From positions 10,920,501 to 10,984,500 of the forward strand of contig JAYKKI010000006.1 in the NCBI GenBank assembly GCA_039881145.1: 64,000 bases of DNA. Reading direction: 5' to 3'. How positions within the stretch are numbered: position 1 is the stretch's first letter; each line of letters opens with the position of its first letter. The notes beneath the pieces were generated by a model. It did no database searches. It was not told where the DNA came from and was given only the letters and a program-made list of their open reading frames with translations. The position numbers and the translations under genes are program-made. Below, one piece after another: positions 32,301 to 45,379 of the stretch. The DNA comes from Druceiella hillmani (lineage: Eukaryota > Arthropoda > Insecta > Lepidoptera > Hepialidae).

Positions 32301-32832
32301 TTTGAAGGATATACTAAGCATAAGTATTTGTAATACATTTAGTCAGTTAATTAAATTTATTATAATATTTTAAAAAGCAATCTGTTGGATTAGTTACGTC
32401 AATTTTTTATTTTAATAATAACAGCCGTTTTAAAACAAAATTATTGTTTTTTTTATCATTCGTATATATCAAAAATCTTACATGATTGAAACAAATTAAT
32501 ACTATATTAGGATTCTGTACTCCAAAATGAATATAATAGATACTTTTCGGGCGTACAATTTCTGAAGGGGTATTTTTTGCATAAAAAGGGTAAAGACCAT
32601 AATGGTAGTGACATTTTGAAAAAAATTTCGAAATTATTATGCCACAAGAGATAAATATCAAATGTAATGTATAAATAGGAGTTTATTTGAAATCCTACAT
32701 GTCAAAAGACAATAAGGGCTTAATTTGTCTGTAATGTATACAAAATTCGGTACAATTAATGAAACAAAATAGGAAAAAAAAAGGTTTTATAAAAATATTG
32801 TCTGGAAGTTTGTGTAGTTGTTTGTTTATGAA
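32301..32832. other. AT-rich non-coding stretch
   Basis: Nothing recognised. Confidence 0.5.
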
Positions 32833-34870
32833 TCGACAACTACTATATATGATGTCAATAAGACAATCACTGGTTTTAACTTGACTCTATACGCAGATTA
32901 TAAACTATTACATAATAAAATGAGATAGTTAAGGGAAAGCTAATATCCATCAATAACTACATTGACTCCAATAAAATATTCAGTAGTGTTAAATTTGTTT
33001 TAAACACGAAATATGAAATATATCGCAATAATATCAGATGCTCAAGGGAAAAATAACATCCATCGACAACTACTGTACTGACACAAATAAAATAATTAGC
33101 AGTATTAACTTGGTTTTAAACAAGGAATATAAACTATTACACAATTACATTAGATGATTAAGGGAAAGTAACATCCATCGACAACTACTATACTGACACC
33201 TGTAAAATAATCAGTAGTGTTAACTTGGTTTTAAACATGGAATATAAACTATTACAAAATAACATTAGATGATTACGGGAAAAGTAACATCCATCAACAA
33301 CTACTATAATGACACCAATAAAATAATCAGTAGTGTTAACTTGGTGTTAAACACGGAATATAAACTATTACACAATAACATTAGATGATTAAGAGAAAAG
33401 TAACACCCATCGACAGCTACTATACTAACACCGATAAAATAATCAGTAGTATTAACTTGGTTTTAAACACGGAATACAAACAATTACACAATAACATTAG
33501 ATGATTGAGGGAAAAGTAACATCCATCGACAGCTATTATACTGACAACGATAAAATAATCAATAGTATTAACTTGGTTTTAAACACAGAATATAAACTAT
33601 TACACAATAACATTAGATAATTAAGGGAAAAGTAACACCCATCGACAGCTACTATACTAACACCGATAAAATAATCAGTAGTATTAACTTGGTTTTAAAC
33701 ACGGAATATAAACTATTACACAATAACATTAGATGATTAAGAGAAAAGTAACATCCATCGACAGCTACTATACTGAGACCGATAAAATAATCAGTAGTAT
33801 TAACTTGTTTTTAAACACGGAATACAAACAATTACACAATAACATTAGATGATTAAGGGAAAAGTAACATCCATCGACAGCTACTATACTGACACCGATA
33901 AAATAATCAGTAGTATTAACTTGGTTTTAAACACGGAATATAAATTATTACACAATAACATTAGATGATTAAGGGAAAAGTAACATCCATCGACAGCTAC
34001 TATACTGACACCGATAAAATAATCAGTAGTATTAACTTGGTTTTAAACACGGAATATAAACTATTACACAATAACATTAGATGATTAAGGGAAAAGTAAC
34101 ATCCATCGACAGCTACTATACTGACACCGATAAAATAATCAGTAGTATTAACTTGGTTTTAAACACGGAATATAAATTATTATACAATAACTTTAGATGA
34201 TTGAGGGAAAAGTAACATCCATCGACAGCTACTATACTGACACAGATAAAATAATCAGTAGTATTAACTTGGTTTTAAACACGGAATATAAACTATAACA
34301 CAATAATATTAGATGATTAAGGGAAAAGCAACACCCATCGACAGCTACTATACTGACACCGATAAAATAATCAGTAGTATTAACTTGGTTTTAAACACGG
34401 AATATAAACTATAACACAATAACATTAGATGATTAAGGGAAAAGTAACACCCATCGACGCTACTATACTGACACCGATAAAATAATCAGTGGTGTTAATT
34501 TGGTTTTAAACACGGAATATAAACTATTACACAATAACATTAGATGATTGAGGGAAAAGTAACATCCATCGACAACTACTATACTGACACCTGTAGAATA
34601 ATCAGTAGTGTTAACTTGGTTTTAAACACGGAATATAAACTATAACACGATAACATCCATCAACAAATACTACATCGATACCACTGAAACAACCAGTAGG
34701 GTTAACTTTATTTTAAACCCTGGATATAAAATAAAACACTATCAAATCGCGTGGTTAAAGGAAAGGTAAGATTCATAGACAACTACAATAAAACAAGCAG
34801 TAGTGTTAACTTTGTTTTAGGCATTGGATATAAAATATTACACAATAATATCAAATGTTTAAAGGAAAAG
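32833..34870. repeat. 116-bp minisatellite, about 17 copies (2 kb)
   Basis: The word taacatccatcgacagctac recurs at about 116-bp steps (33171, 33287, 33403 …). Other constant words are ataaaataatcagtagt, ttaacttggttttaaacac and aatataaactattacacaat. Central copies (about 33400-34450) are nearly identical; copies at both ends are more diverged, as expected if exchange keeps the middle homogeneous. Confidence 0.95.
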
Positions 34871-36469
34871 TTATTTCACATATTTTAGAATGGACGAACT
34901 TAACTGTTTTTAACGAGTAGTTACTTTGAGCGAATTTCAAAGTATATACATTGACAGTTATTCTTATATAAAACTTCTGACAAGTCTTAAACGACTGGAA
35001 ATATATTAATAAAAGTATCGAAAATCAAGCGATGCCTGTAGACTAATGTTTTCCTCGTACGCATAAACCTTATATTGAACTTCGTCAAAAAAGGTGTGCC
35101 ACAAAAAATGGTACTCGTTCGATTGATTAAAAGTCGTAATATCGAATTTTAATTCCATGAGTCATTACCTACTGTTCTGACAAAATATTTGACCACGATT
35201 GCGCGTTGACTATTAATAAGTTTGACGAGTTAAATACCTTACACACTTCATCGACACGCACAAGATCTTTTTAATTTTTAATTGGTACGTTGTCATAAAA
35301 TAGAAAACTCGAGTAATCAAAGTTACATTTACTTGCGATACTGTTTTGAGGTCACAGCCTCTGTTGGAATTCTATGTGAAATTTGAGAGCAACACAGCGA
35401 AACAAAATTGCCTTTCAGTTTACTGTGGATGGATTAAGTGTGAGGGTTAAGATTATATTTAAGTTCAATGATAACGATGGATTAGTTATATTCTTTACAT
35501 CTCGGTCTAAGTGATAAAGCGAGGTCATGACTAACTATAGCTTAAAGTATTCGTTTGTAATGATTTTAGTTTGTTGAAAAAGTTAACGAACGTTTCTTTA
35601 ACGGCTTTAAATAAGTTCTATCTATCCCTTAAGCTGTATTCAGTTACACATGATAACCGGTAAATGAGATTTCCTTTTTTAAGAGACATCATCTTCTGTT
35701 TTCCCAGCTCCTTATGTTAACTTCTTTTATTCAGAGATAAGTTTATCGCGATTCTTCAGTCTGGATTATTTCTTAATCTAACATGTTTTTTCTCCAATTA
35801 CTATTTCCATAAACGCTTTTTTTGTCGGTCTCTGTAGGCGTTTAATATGGTTTAGTAATTACACCGACTAATTTGCTCATTTAAAATCACGTCACGTAAA
35901 CTTTGGCAAATATTTTCCGCGAGTATTGACCGTAAAACATTTATGGTTTTGTCATTATATTTTTATTAAGTGAATCTTCTTTCAAATTGATTGATAAAAC
36001 GCTGAGTGGAATTGCACAACATTTAAAGGACATATGACGATATCCTAACGCTATCTATAGGTCGTCTTATATTTAATGTTCAGTTATAAGCTTTATTAAA
36101 ACTGACATTAGAATCTGAACTAAATTTTTATTTTTAGAAGTAAATTTTAGGAAAATAATAATGTTTGTACTTGTGACGTAAACAACCATCATGTGGAATT
36201 AAAAGAGTATATGATTAAAGTTCACGTAATGTAATGTTACTAATATTATATGATGTAAACTTTAATCTTAAGCGTCATTTTACATAGAATCTACAATTTA
36301 TGAGAATATATGTACAATTAATTATGTAAAAACCACATTTTAGTTCTTGTAAAATCGGAATCTGTTTCATTTACTGATGGTACATTTTAAATCGGAAAAG
36401 TATTAACATTGGAATATTTTTATAATTATAGCCTGAATCTTCTCGTATATTGATGTTTTTCTTTGTATT
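34871..36469. other. AT-rich non-coding stretch
   Basis: About 1.6 kb without a recognised feature. Confidence 0.5.
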
Positions 36470-36760
36470 TTTAGGATTCCGTAGCCAAACTAGCAACCCT
36501 TATAATTTCGCTATGTCCGTCTAACCGTCTGTCTGTCTGTAGGTTACAGCCGTTTTACTCACAGAGTATTTTAGCTACAAAGCTGAGATTTGGTATATTT
36601 TTACATTTTTATATCGTCTTAAAGTTAGGAAATAAAATGTTTTAAACATATTTTTTACATACTGTTTACGGAAAACTAAAGTTTTAATTGGTCATTTTTG
36701 TTAGAGTTACGTGTCGCCCCGACCCCCCCCCCCCTCCTTCCCCTCCAAGACCCCATCCAA
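36470..36760 (+). repeat. lepidopteran repeat of the 'attccgtagccaaactag' family, 5' part
   Basis: Begins tttttaggattccgtagcca, followed by gcaacccttataatttcgct, tgtccgtctaaccgtctgtc and gctgagatttggta. This matches in order the head of a very common moth repeat (from memory). It continues to a run of 12 C (36723-36734), also characteristic of that family. The 3' end is missing or degraded. Confidence 0.65.
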
Positions 36761-36790
36761 TAGCGGTTTAGCTGGTAAGCTAAACTGCTA
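36761..36790. repeat. 12-bp inverted repeat
   Basis: tagcggtttagc (36761-36772) and gctaaactgcta (36779-36790), with one G·T pairing and a 6-nt loop. Confidence 0.6.
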
Positions 36791-36891
36791 TAATGCGTCT
36801 GAAAAGTATTCAGAATAGTAGAATACATGACGACATTAAAAAAAAATTACCACACCTAAGTAGACTCTACTAGTTTACGAATAATAGTACC

Positions 36892-37000
36892 AACCAACTT
36901 ATGAGTTAAATTATGAGTTAAATGAGCTGCAAAATGACCAACTTATGAGTTAAATGAGCTGCAAAATGACCAACTTATGAGTTAAATGAGCTGCAAAAAT
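36892..37000 (+). repeat. 32-bp tandem repeat, 3 copies
   Basis: Unit ccaacttatgagttaaatga + gctgcaaaatga; the first copy has an extra ttatgagttaaa. Confidence 0.9.
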
Positions 37001-38486
37001 AACTTTGTATTTTAAGATATAATTTTATCTTTTAACCTGAACGGGGCAGTACACCAACGCTAATTTTTTACATATGAAATATATAAAAAAAACACAGTCG
37101 ACAGAACTTTGAATTTGGATTTTAACTCGACTTTATCTCATCAGCATAGGGATGAGATTTGTATGTTAAGTGTAAATCTTAATTTGCTGTCAATTGTACC
37201 TATACTAAATTACTGTTATTATTAAAAAAAAAACATTTCATATAAGGACAAAATTTTATCAAGGTTATGAATTATGATACATGGGCACTATTTTGAAACT
37301 GTCTGTCCTATAAATTTAAGATTACGAAACCCTATCATGAACATATCCGACACGTCCTTAGTTGGTTTTTTAAGAGAGGGAGCCTAAAAGTGCAGGAAAT
37401 TCAAATGTAAATTTGCAAAAACATTGCAAAATCTCAAAAACCTACTTCTCTTCTGTATCTATATTTATATAAGATGTAAATGCATAAAATCTCCTGACAG
37501 GTAGCGCCGCTAATTATTTAAATCAGCCACCTTCACCAATACCTGTGAGTGTGCGCTGATTCAGATGGACAAGTTTAACTATGCTATACTGTGACAGCAT
37601 CGCTCCGAGCAGTTCGTGCGTCAAGTGCTATTATATCTAAGTTTAACCACGGTTATGGTCGCGGAGTATGTAATTATGACGTCGAAACGTCAAACAGGGC
37701 CACGTGACAGGTTCTATAACAAATATCAGCTGACATTTCGCTGTAATACCGAAGGTTGTTGAGTTTTTCTTTAATTTTGTAATTTTAATCAGCGAAAGCT
37801 TTAATAAATCTTCTTTGGTTTTATTCACATAAACTCCAATGAATTATTTCGATTTATATTATTGCGTCTTTCATAAGTTATGCTAATACTACAATAGTTC
37901 CTGATAGTTGTATCAATTAATTAAAAAAGATATTTAAAAAATTAGTTACTATGCCAAAAATTTCATTCTGCCTTTCAAAAAATGCCAAAAATTACCGTAT
38001 ATTGTATTCTAATGAAAACAGATTAAACTTAGGTAATTCTCCAAGAATTACAACTGTAAGTTTAATATGATAATATCAATCTACACTAAATTATTTTGCA
38101 CTAATTATTGCTATTAAATATTAAACTTACCACTTGAAAATTATTATAAGAAACGTGTTCCAAACAAAATAGAAGTTCAATTGATGAAGTTTACCAACAG
38201 CTTAATCGTTTGACCCTATAGAATCATCATCAAATTGATTGAATTAGTATAAGAATCTGGATACACATAAAGGAAATCGACAAAATCACTGTAATGTTGG
38301 ACCCAGGTTTTAAAAGAATATATCTAAAGAAAATGAAAAAATAATTTCTTTATAGTTCCATTTAAATCTTCAATGAGACAAAGGAAAAATTTCATTTGTT
38401 TTGATGAAAATTCAGTCAGGTTATTTTTCGTATTAGTTCGTAAATGCTATTTCTGTGGAAATTTTCGAACCAGTAGTATGGAATAT
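37001..38486. other. non-coding stretch
   Basis: A somewhat GC-richer patch at about 37500-37710 contains tatgacgtcgaaacgtcaaa, a word shared with the edge of the MITE at 21811-22041, perhaps a solo end. No gene recognised. Confidence 0.4.
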
Positions 38487-39130
38487 TAAACCATGGAACC
38501 ACGATTCATACAGAGATGTTATATTTTACACAAGAGCACCACCCATACAGAGATATTTTGTATTAAACCATGCAACCACGATCCATACAGAGATGTTAGA
38601 TATTACACAATAGAACCACCATCCATACAGAGATATTATGTAAACCCTGGACCCACGATCCACAAAGAGATGTTATATATTACACAATAGAACCATCATC
38701 CACACACAGATATTATATATTAAACCATGGAACTACCATCCATACAGAGATATCTTATATTACACAATAGAACCACCATCCATACAGAGATATTATATAT
38801 TAAACCATGGAACCACCATCCATACAGAGATATTATGTATTAAAGCATGGAACCACGATCCATACAGAAATGTTATATATTACACAATAGAACCATCATC
38901 CAAGCAGAGATATTATATATTAAACCATGGAACTACCATCTATACAGAGATGTCATATTACACAATAGAACCACCATCCATACAGAGATATCATATATTA
39001 AACCATAGAACCACCATCCATATAGAGATATTATATATTAAACCATAGAACCACCATCTGTATAGATATTATATATTAAACCATAGAACCACCATCCATA
39101 CAGAGACGTAACATATTAAACCATGAAACT
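38487..39130 (+). repeat. 40-bp minisatellite, about 16 copies, dimeric
   Basis: Monomer of 40 bp with constant ccatccatacagagatatta. Two kinds alternate in the first part: 'ttaaaccatggaacca' and 'ttacacaatagaacca', giving 80-bp dimers. The last copies are all of the first kind. Confidence 0.9.
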
Positions 39131-40917
39131 CGTGGCAGGATCATCGTTAAAGCTAAGTAAAGCCCGAGAAATGTCGAGACATTCATTTTGACAGCTCATA
39201 ACGAATGTCAATGTCGATTATAAGTTTACTTTTAATTAATTTAGGCAATGGCTACATGTTAAAAAAAAGGTCAATTTTGATTCTTTTTTGCGATATTTTC
39301 TAAAAAGTTATTTCTTTAGTTTGCTAGATGTTTATTGTTATTTTTATTTTTAGTTAAAAATTCTTGATATATTAAAAATATAATATATACGCATTAATGA
39401 ATGTAGCTGTTTTGTTTAGTGTTACGGTTACAAATTGTATATTATTTTTTGTTCTTTCCTGATTATCAATCACTGAATTGTTTTGTTTTTATATTATAGA
39501 AAATACGAGTATTTTCAAATATTATATTATTACGCCAAAACAATGTTCGTCGGTCTCCTATAGAAATAATTAACTTAAAAATGATGTCAAGAATAGAGAT
39601 TCCCAATTGGACTATCGATGAATGCGAATAACAACAGCGACGAAGAACTACTACAATCTAGCCCATTTTCTAGAAGCATTAAATCTTTCGATATACTGCC
39701 AGTGTCCATGAAGGTGGGATTTAAATTAATCTGACGATGATTGGGACATATTAAGTTAATTCATTAAAGCAAAAGGAATATCGAAGTCAAAAAAATTGGG
39801 CCAATTATTGAAAGTCAAATAGCGCATGTATTATTCACAGCATACCGACAATCATCAGCGACCTTAACCAGAATTGTTTACCAGTTCTAAAACCGGATCG
39901 AAGATGACTGTGAAGTTGATGAATATTTAAAAACTTCACAATTTGAACATTGACGACGTTCCAGTTATAATATTTCTAAACATAACTGAATTAATATTGA
40001 AAAGGAGTTGATACGTTGAATAGGATATTATGTTTCAAAGGAGGGAATTATCCATTCATTTAGTAATCAGTTACATAAATTTATGCCAATACAAAGCATT
40101 GAACCCTTAACACGTACTCTTGTTTTGATTAAACACAATAACCTTCACATGATTATCGTTAAATATTATGTATTTTCATACTGTGTTATTGAATCATATA
40201 ATTTTCCAATTGATCGCCTGTATAACCAAAAATTATTGTATGAGTCATCGCTTTTTTTGTCTAGCCTTAACAATAATATGTAAAGTATATTTTCAAAAAA
40301 AAGTTTAAAAATTAATTCAGTGAGCTAAGTATAAAACGTACAGGACTTTTTTGAAAAAGTGATTGATTTTTCAGTAACAGAATATTTTTAATTTTCAACA
40401 TTTTCTCAATCATTTAAGTGCTTCATTACCATGGACAAAACATCCATGTAAAGACACTTAAGATAAATACCGAATCGCTAGTATAATAGATTTTTCTTTC
40501 TGTCCAATAATACTTGTAAGGCTTACTATTCAAGGTCAAATGAGTTGTTAGAGGTTTTGCGTCGTACATCGCGTTGACACTTTGCACATACTGCAAAAAC
40601 GTTGAAATAATTTATCTCGATACGATACATAGAAACCAATATAACGATACGATACATAGGATTAAGATATAAAAAAATAATGATTAAAATCGATTTTATA
40701 CCCATAGAAGACTCCAATTTAGAATAAAATATTTAGTATATAAGAAAGTTTTTAGATGGATTGCGCAAAAGCTACTGAACAGATCCTAGTGTGGATTTCC
40801 AATCTTAGTACGAAGTCATGATACTGAAACACTCATTTTTCTACTTCTTTCTACTCCTATTACGTAAAAAGTACTAATTTAGCTTAAATAAAATTTCTGT
40901 TTTTGTACTGTTTTAAT
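39131..40917. other. non-coding stretch
   Basis: No gene recognised. The stretch 39560-39960 has a slightly more coding-like composition with a short open run (NNNSDEELLQSSPFSRSIKS, near 39620), but stops follow and no family is recognised; possibly a decayed transposon. Confidence 0.4.
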
Positions 40918-41097
40918 ACTAAGAAAGAATCTTTGCTAATAGCCCACCTGAAGATGTTGTAATACAACGAAACCTAGGTCGTGGTAAAGAACTTAAAGAA
41001 AATAGAAATAATACTACATCACATAGTTTCATTTAATTGTGAATAATGAATTTCTACAAAATTAACGCCAAATATATTCAATACAACTAAGAAAGAA
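40918..41097 (+). mobile_element. palindromic retroposon-like element, truncated at the palindrome centre
   Basis: Element 40930-41085 between perfect 12-bp direct repeats actaagaaagaa (40918-40929 and 41086-41097). It contains only the right arm, starting tctttgctaatagcccacct, which is the centre of the palindrome in full copies. It then continues through tttcatttaattgtg and the tail aataatgaatttctacaaaa … cgccaaatatattcaa. It is the clearest evidence that copies are made from one end and can stop early. Confidence 0.9.
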
Positions 41098-42454
41098 AAT
41101 GTAATCAATTTTATTGTATGTTAAGACAATATTAAGTGGTTGAAAAATATCGGCCTACTGATTACCATGACAGTCATTGACAGCTGTCACAACTGAATGA
41201 ACAAAGAAATCTACAGGGGTTACAACGTTGCTTAAAAGTAGAAAAACTTTAATTCTGATCATTTTGCACATTAATATTAACCCTTTACGAAAGAATGTTG
41301 TTTTTATTGTTTATTTTTTATATCAAACCGTAACTCAAATTGTTAGTAAAGCCGCAAAGTATAGCATTACAAATGTTTTATAAGCGATTATGGAGGAAAA
41401 ACCGCTGCCATCAATACCTCCGCTTACACAATACACCGCAATGACTCATACAATAAGGATTTTGTTTACATATTGTTATAAATCATTATTGTTTAATATG
41501 CGAGGTGTTTGACCTTGTGAATGCCCAGTGTTGCGTCCAGTTTAGTAATAATGTAGAACGTGCCGTGCCGTTTTTTGTTTTCGCTTTTTTTTGTCTAGCC
41601 TTAACAATAATATGTAAAGCATATTTTATATTTGATTGCGCCAGTTTTTGTGTATTTTTGTCGTCAATATTGAATATATTTGAATGTGAACGAGTTATAT
41701 TATTTGTAAAATTATATCAACAATAAGACAATCGCAATTTTTTATCGTTTACAAATATGGACGAGGTTCTTAATTCGAATATATTTTTTCACACTTAATA
41801 TTTTAATATTAAAGGAAACATTCATTTATATATTTTTTTTTCATCATGACGATCCCGAAATGTCATTTAGATGTATGTTTGCGGTAGAAGATAAACACAA
41901 TGGACGATTTAAATGTACAGAAAAAGAAAGAAATGTTTATGCGTTCAATTCATATTTGAAGATGGTACCGAATTTCTCAATATTTACATTCTCGTTTATT
42001 CAAAATAACCTTGCAAAATAAAAATCTTTTAAATTTGTTTTTTCAATTTTCAAATATATCTCAATTTTTACACAGCAATCATATAATATATCTAACCATG
42101 AACCTCTTTTAATGGAAGATGTCAAATCAGCTTTCACGGTCGATAGTAAAAATGATACTTTTTATCAATTCTCTAAACGACATACAAACTTAGTGTGCAA
42201 TTCGACATTTAAATACTTATTGTGTAAGTTTTTCTCTTATTCACGCACGTATAATTTGAATGATCGAGAGCGAAATAGATGATTATCTTTATTGCTTCGC
42301 GTAAATTCACCTCTCCTCCGAGCTGTCGTCGTGGTACTCATATAAATTGTTATCGATGGTGTGCTCAGCAAGACCGTGGAGCAAATTTTGAATGAAACTT
42401 TCCACAGAATGACACTTGGGTTTATATTAATATTTAAACTACCGTTTTGTTTTA
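41098..42454. other. AT-rich non-coding stretch
   Basis: Nothing recognised; cttttttttgtctagcctt and aacaataatatgtaaag words near 41585-41620 repeat those at 40250-40285, so a short duplicated segment is present. Confidence 0.45.
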
Positions 42455-43132
42455 ATCCCTAAATGTTTAAAACATGATATATGATTTTTTTTTATTTCTT
42501 AAATCATTATTTCAAGGTACAATGACACTCAGTGATACAGGCTTAAACTTAAACATTTAGTTATTGACGGCAATACTGAATTGTGATGACGTTTTTAGTA
42601 ATGCTTATTGTATTATGTGAGACTATTTGGACAGGGAGTTATACCGACTCTCTTCCTACCTTTAAATTTCGTAACAAAGAACATCGTAACTCGCTTATTT
42701 TTAATGGTTTTTATAATTTTGTTTTTAATTAAAATGTACATTTTCATGGTATTTTAATAAAAATAGCAAATTGGGTATTTGACTAAATGTTTTTATTTCA
42801 TTAATCATAATTTCAAGGTACAAGCTGATGAACAGTGAAAATTTTTTTAATAATCTTAAAAATTGACCGAGTTATAAAAGTTTAAATTTAATCTTTAAAC
42901 AAGGACGGGAATACTGTGTTGTGAGGTCATTTTTAATATAGCACATTATATTCTACAAGAGGAAAAGAGACAGGTATATACCCAACCCTGTCCGTATCTT
43001 CAAATTTAGAAGCCTATGACTGACTTATTTTCCAATCAATTTTTAATTTTTTTCAAAACTGGTTTTTAATTAACTTGTGTTCCACAATATTGTACGAAAA
43101 AAATTAAAATTTAGAACGAGTCAACTACCGTA
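42455..43132 (+). repeat. 340-bp repeat family, two adjacent copies
   Basis: Copy 1 at about 42455-42760 and copy 2 at about 42770-43132 share atcataatttcaaggtaca, gaatac.g..ttgtga.g.catttt, tattttctac/agaggg-type words and tttttaattaa. Copy 2 is close to the third copy at 44255-44615. Class unknown; no coding frame. Confidence 0.75.
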
Positions 43133-43795
43133 TTAAGGAGCAGTCAGCATCATTGTAAGAGTAGAGTTCGTGGACTTAACAACTCATGGAGAGAAATTGT
43201 TAAATCTGTCATAGGAATTCACTTTTATATCCACACTAAGGACTCTGCTGCAGTAATAAAAAAACGGGCGCAATTGTAATGGCGGACAAAAAATATTAAA
43301 ATCCCTACTAAATAAACGTTTTCTGTTTATTCGTTTGTTTGTTTTTCTTTTGCGGTTAAACGACCTAAGATAATTTAATAAAATTTTGCATATAGATAAT
43401 ATATGTTCTACATTAAGAGATATGTTATTTATTATTATACTACGCACAAGAGCTGAGTGGTCATATACACTAAAAAAATTATATACACTCACGAAAAACT
43501 GCTAGAACTATAGGAAAAATTTGCGGCCTACGTCTGTCGTCAATAACTAATACACAATAAGCGTTTAACGGTAAATAAACGTCTAATTGCTGAACAATCA
43601 TAAGCATTGATGTCTGTTGTGAAAACTTATGATTCCTTATGTAAATAAATTTCACTGTTGCCACGTAAATATACTTATCTATGAAATTTTTTTTCATGCT
43701 AAACATATCATTTATAGTTTAGTGGTCATAACAATAATAATTTATCCTTGCGTATATTAATGCGGTACACGCTATTACGACCAGACCAGAAGAGC
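43133..43795. other. AT-rich non-coding stretch
   Basis: Nothing recognised; open minus-strand frames at 43184-43706 have no coding character. Confidence 0.5.
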
Positions 43796-43880
43796 CTTTG
43801 CGCATGTACATGCGGTTAAAAGCGAGTGGAGGATATCTGTTTAAACATCACGCGGGCAAAACCGCGAGTGAAAGTTAGTT
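43796..43880 (+). mobile_element. Helitron-like 3' end (degraded)
   Basis: A small GC hairpin (cgcgg 43851-43855, ccgcg 43862-43866) is followed 8 bases later by ttagt (43875-43879). Helitrons end with a short GC-rich hairpin and CTRRT; the last c→t change is a decay explanation. The word cacgcgggcaaaaccgcgag is typical of abundant lepidopteran repeat ends. A Helitron helicase remnant lies 2.6 kb downstream. Confidence 0.4.
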
Positions 43881-44254
43881 TGTAAATAAAATTTAACCCT
43901 AGTTGTGAAACATTTATAAAACTAAAATATAATTTTAGTTTTATTAATTAAATTTTATCTCACAATCAAGTAAGGTTAGTGATAAAACATAACTTTATAT
44001 CGAATGAAATAATGTAATTTAAAATCAATAAATTACTATTACAATGGTTCTTGTATTGATATCATTGAGTGCGTCATTTAGTTTGATGGCCAGTGCATAC
44101 CAGTATTTTATTTTAAAAAACTTTAAAAACGAATTGGCTAATAAAATATCAGATGAGCTACAGATATTTTATTAGCCAATTAGTGTTCCAAAGCGTTTAT
44201 CATCTAAATCTACAGTCCTATTAGTTATTTAGTTATAACAGAAAACTTAAAATA
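43881..44254. other. AT-rich non-coding stretch with a perfect hairpin
   Basis: Arms aattggctaataaaatatc (44132-44150) and its exact complement (44163-44181), loop agatgagctaca. No extension of pairing beyond 19 bp, which is short for a microRNA precursor. Confidence 0.7.
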
Positions 44255-44615
44255 TTGAGTATTTGACTAAATTTTTTTTATTTCGTTAATCATAATTTCA
44301 AGGTACAAACTAATGAGGAGCGATTTTTTACTAATCTTAAAAATTGACGGAGTTATAAAAGTTTAAATTTACCTTAAGACAAGGACAGCAATACTATGTT
44401 GTGAGGTCATTTTTGATAATGCACATTGTATACTACAAGAGGGAAAGAGGCAGGGATATATCCAAATCTGTCCACGTCTTCAAATTTTAAAGCCTGTAAC
44501 TGGCTTATTTTTCAATAAATTTTTGAATTTTTTTAAGACTGGTTTTTAATTAACTTATATTTCACGATATTGTAAGAAATATATCAAAATTTGGGATAAG
44601 TCAACTACCCTATTA
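44255..44615 (+). repeat. 340-bp repeat family, third copy
   Basis: About 85% identical by eye to 42770-43132, with shared atcataatttcaaggtaca, taatcttaaaaattgac, gttgtgaggtcattttt and actggtttttaattaactt. Confidence 0.8.
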
Positions 44616-44896
44616 TCTGTAAAAGTCATAGCTATGCTGCTTAGTAAAAGGGGCCAGGAGTTGAAAGCATTGGTTTTAACTCCAAGGTTCAGTTTAGAAA
44701 GCGTGTAAAGAAAACGTTGTATGTGGCCAGCAGATGTTCAAGAAGCGTTGTGCATAATGCAATGCGCATGTGAACGCAAATGTACTGTGCACCGTTTTAT
44801 TTAGTTATTTATTCATTTATTCGCACAGTTTACTGGGATTTCCCAAATTGGCCTAGCGGTATTCTATTGGTCAGTGAACGCTTTTTTATTGTGATG
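44616..44896. other. non-coding stretch
   Basis: Nothing recognised. Confidence 0.45.
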
Positions 44897-44900
44897 TAAT

Positions 44901-45280
44901 CTAACCGTGTAATGAAAGGGTAAAAATAAAAAGGCTTTACGTTAGATATTCGGATTTCGAAAACATGTGAATGTTTAATGTAGCGTGTAAACGTGTAACT
45001 AAACATTAACGTGTAAACACTACAATTACAAAACAACAATTGCACTAACCGTGCAATGAAAGGGTAAAAATAAGAAGGCTTTACGTTAAATATTCGGATT
45101 TCGAAAACATGGGAATGTTTAATGTAACCTATAAACGTGTAAACGTGTAACTAAACATTAACGTGTAAACACTACAATTACAAAACAACAATTACACTAA
45201 CCGTGTAATGAAAGGGTAAAACTAAAAAGGCTTTACGTTAAATATTCGGATTTTGAAAACATGTGAATGTTTAATGTGGA
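44901..45280 (+). repeat. tandem repeat of about 144-151 bp, 2.6 copies
   Basis: ctaaccgtgtaatgaaaggg begins units at 44901, 45045 and 45196; each unit includes ggctttacgtta, atattcggattt and aaacattaacgtgtaaacac. Confidence 0.9.
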
Positions 45281-45375
45281 AGTCTATCCTCCGACACATG
45301 TTTTTCAAATTTGGCACTATGGACAAGAAATTTACATTTTTTTAAATTTGAATGGTTTACACATATGTATTTGAA

Positions 45376-45379
<4 letters not shown>

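Noticed and set aside
39560..39960. Possible decayed transposase or zinc-finger gene
   Set aside because: Only one short open run without any recognisable motif.
44132..44181. microRNA precursor
   Set aside because: Perfect 19-bp stem is too short and too regular; pairing does not extend past it.
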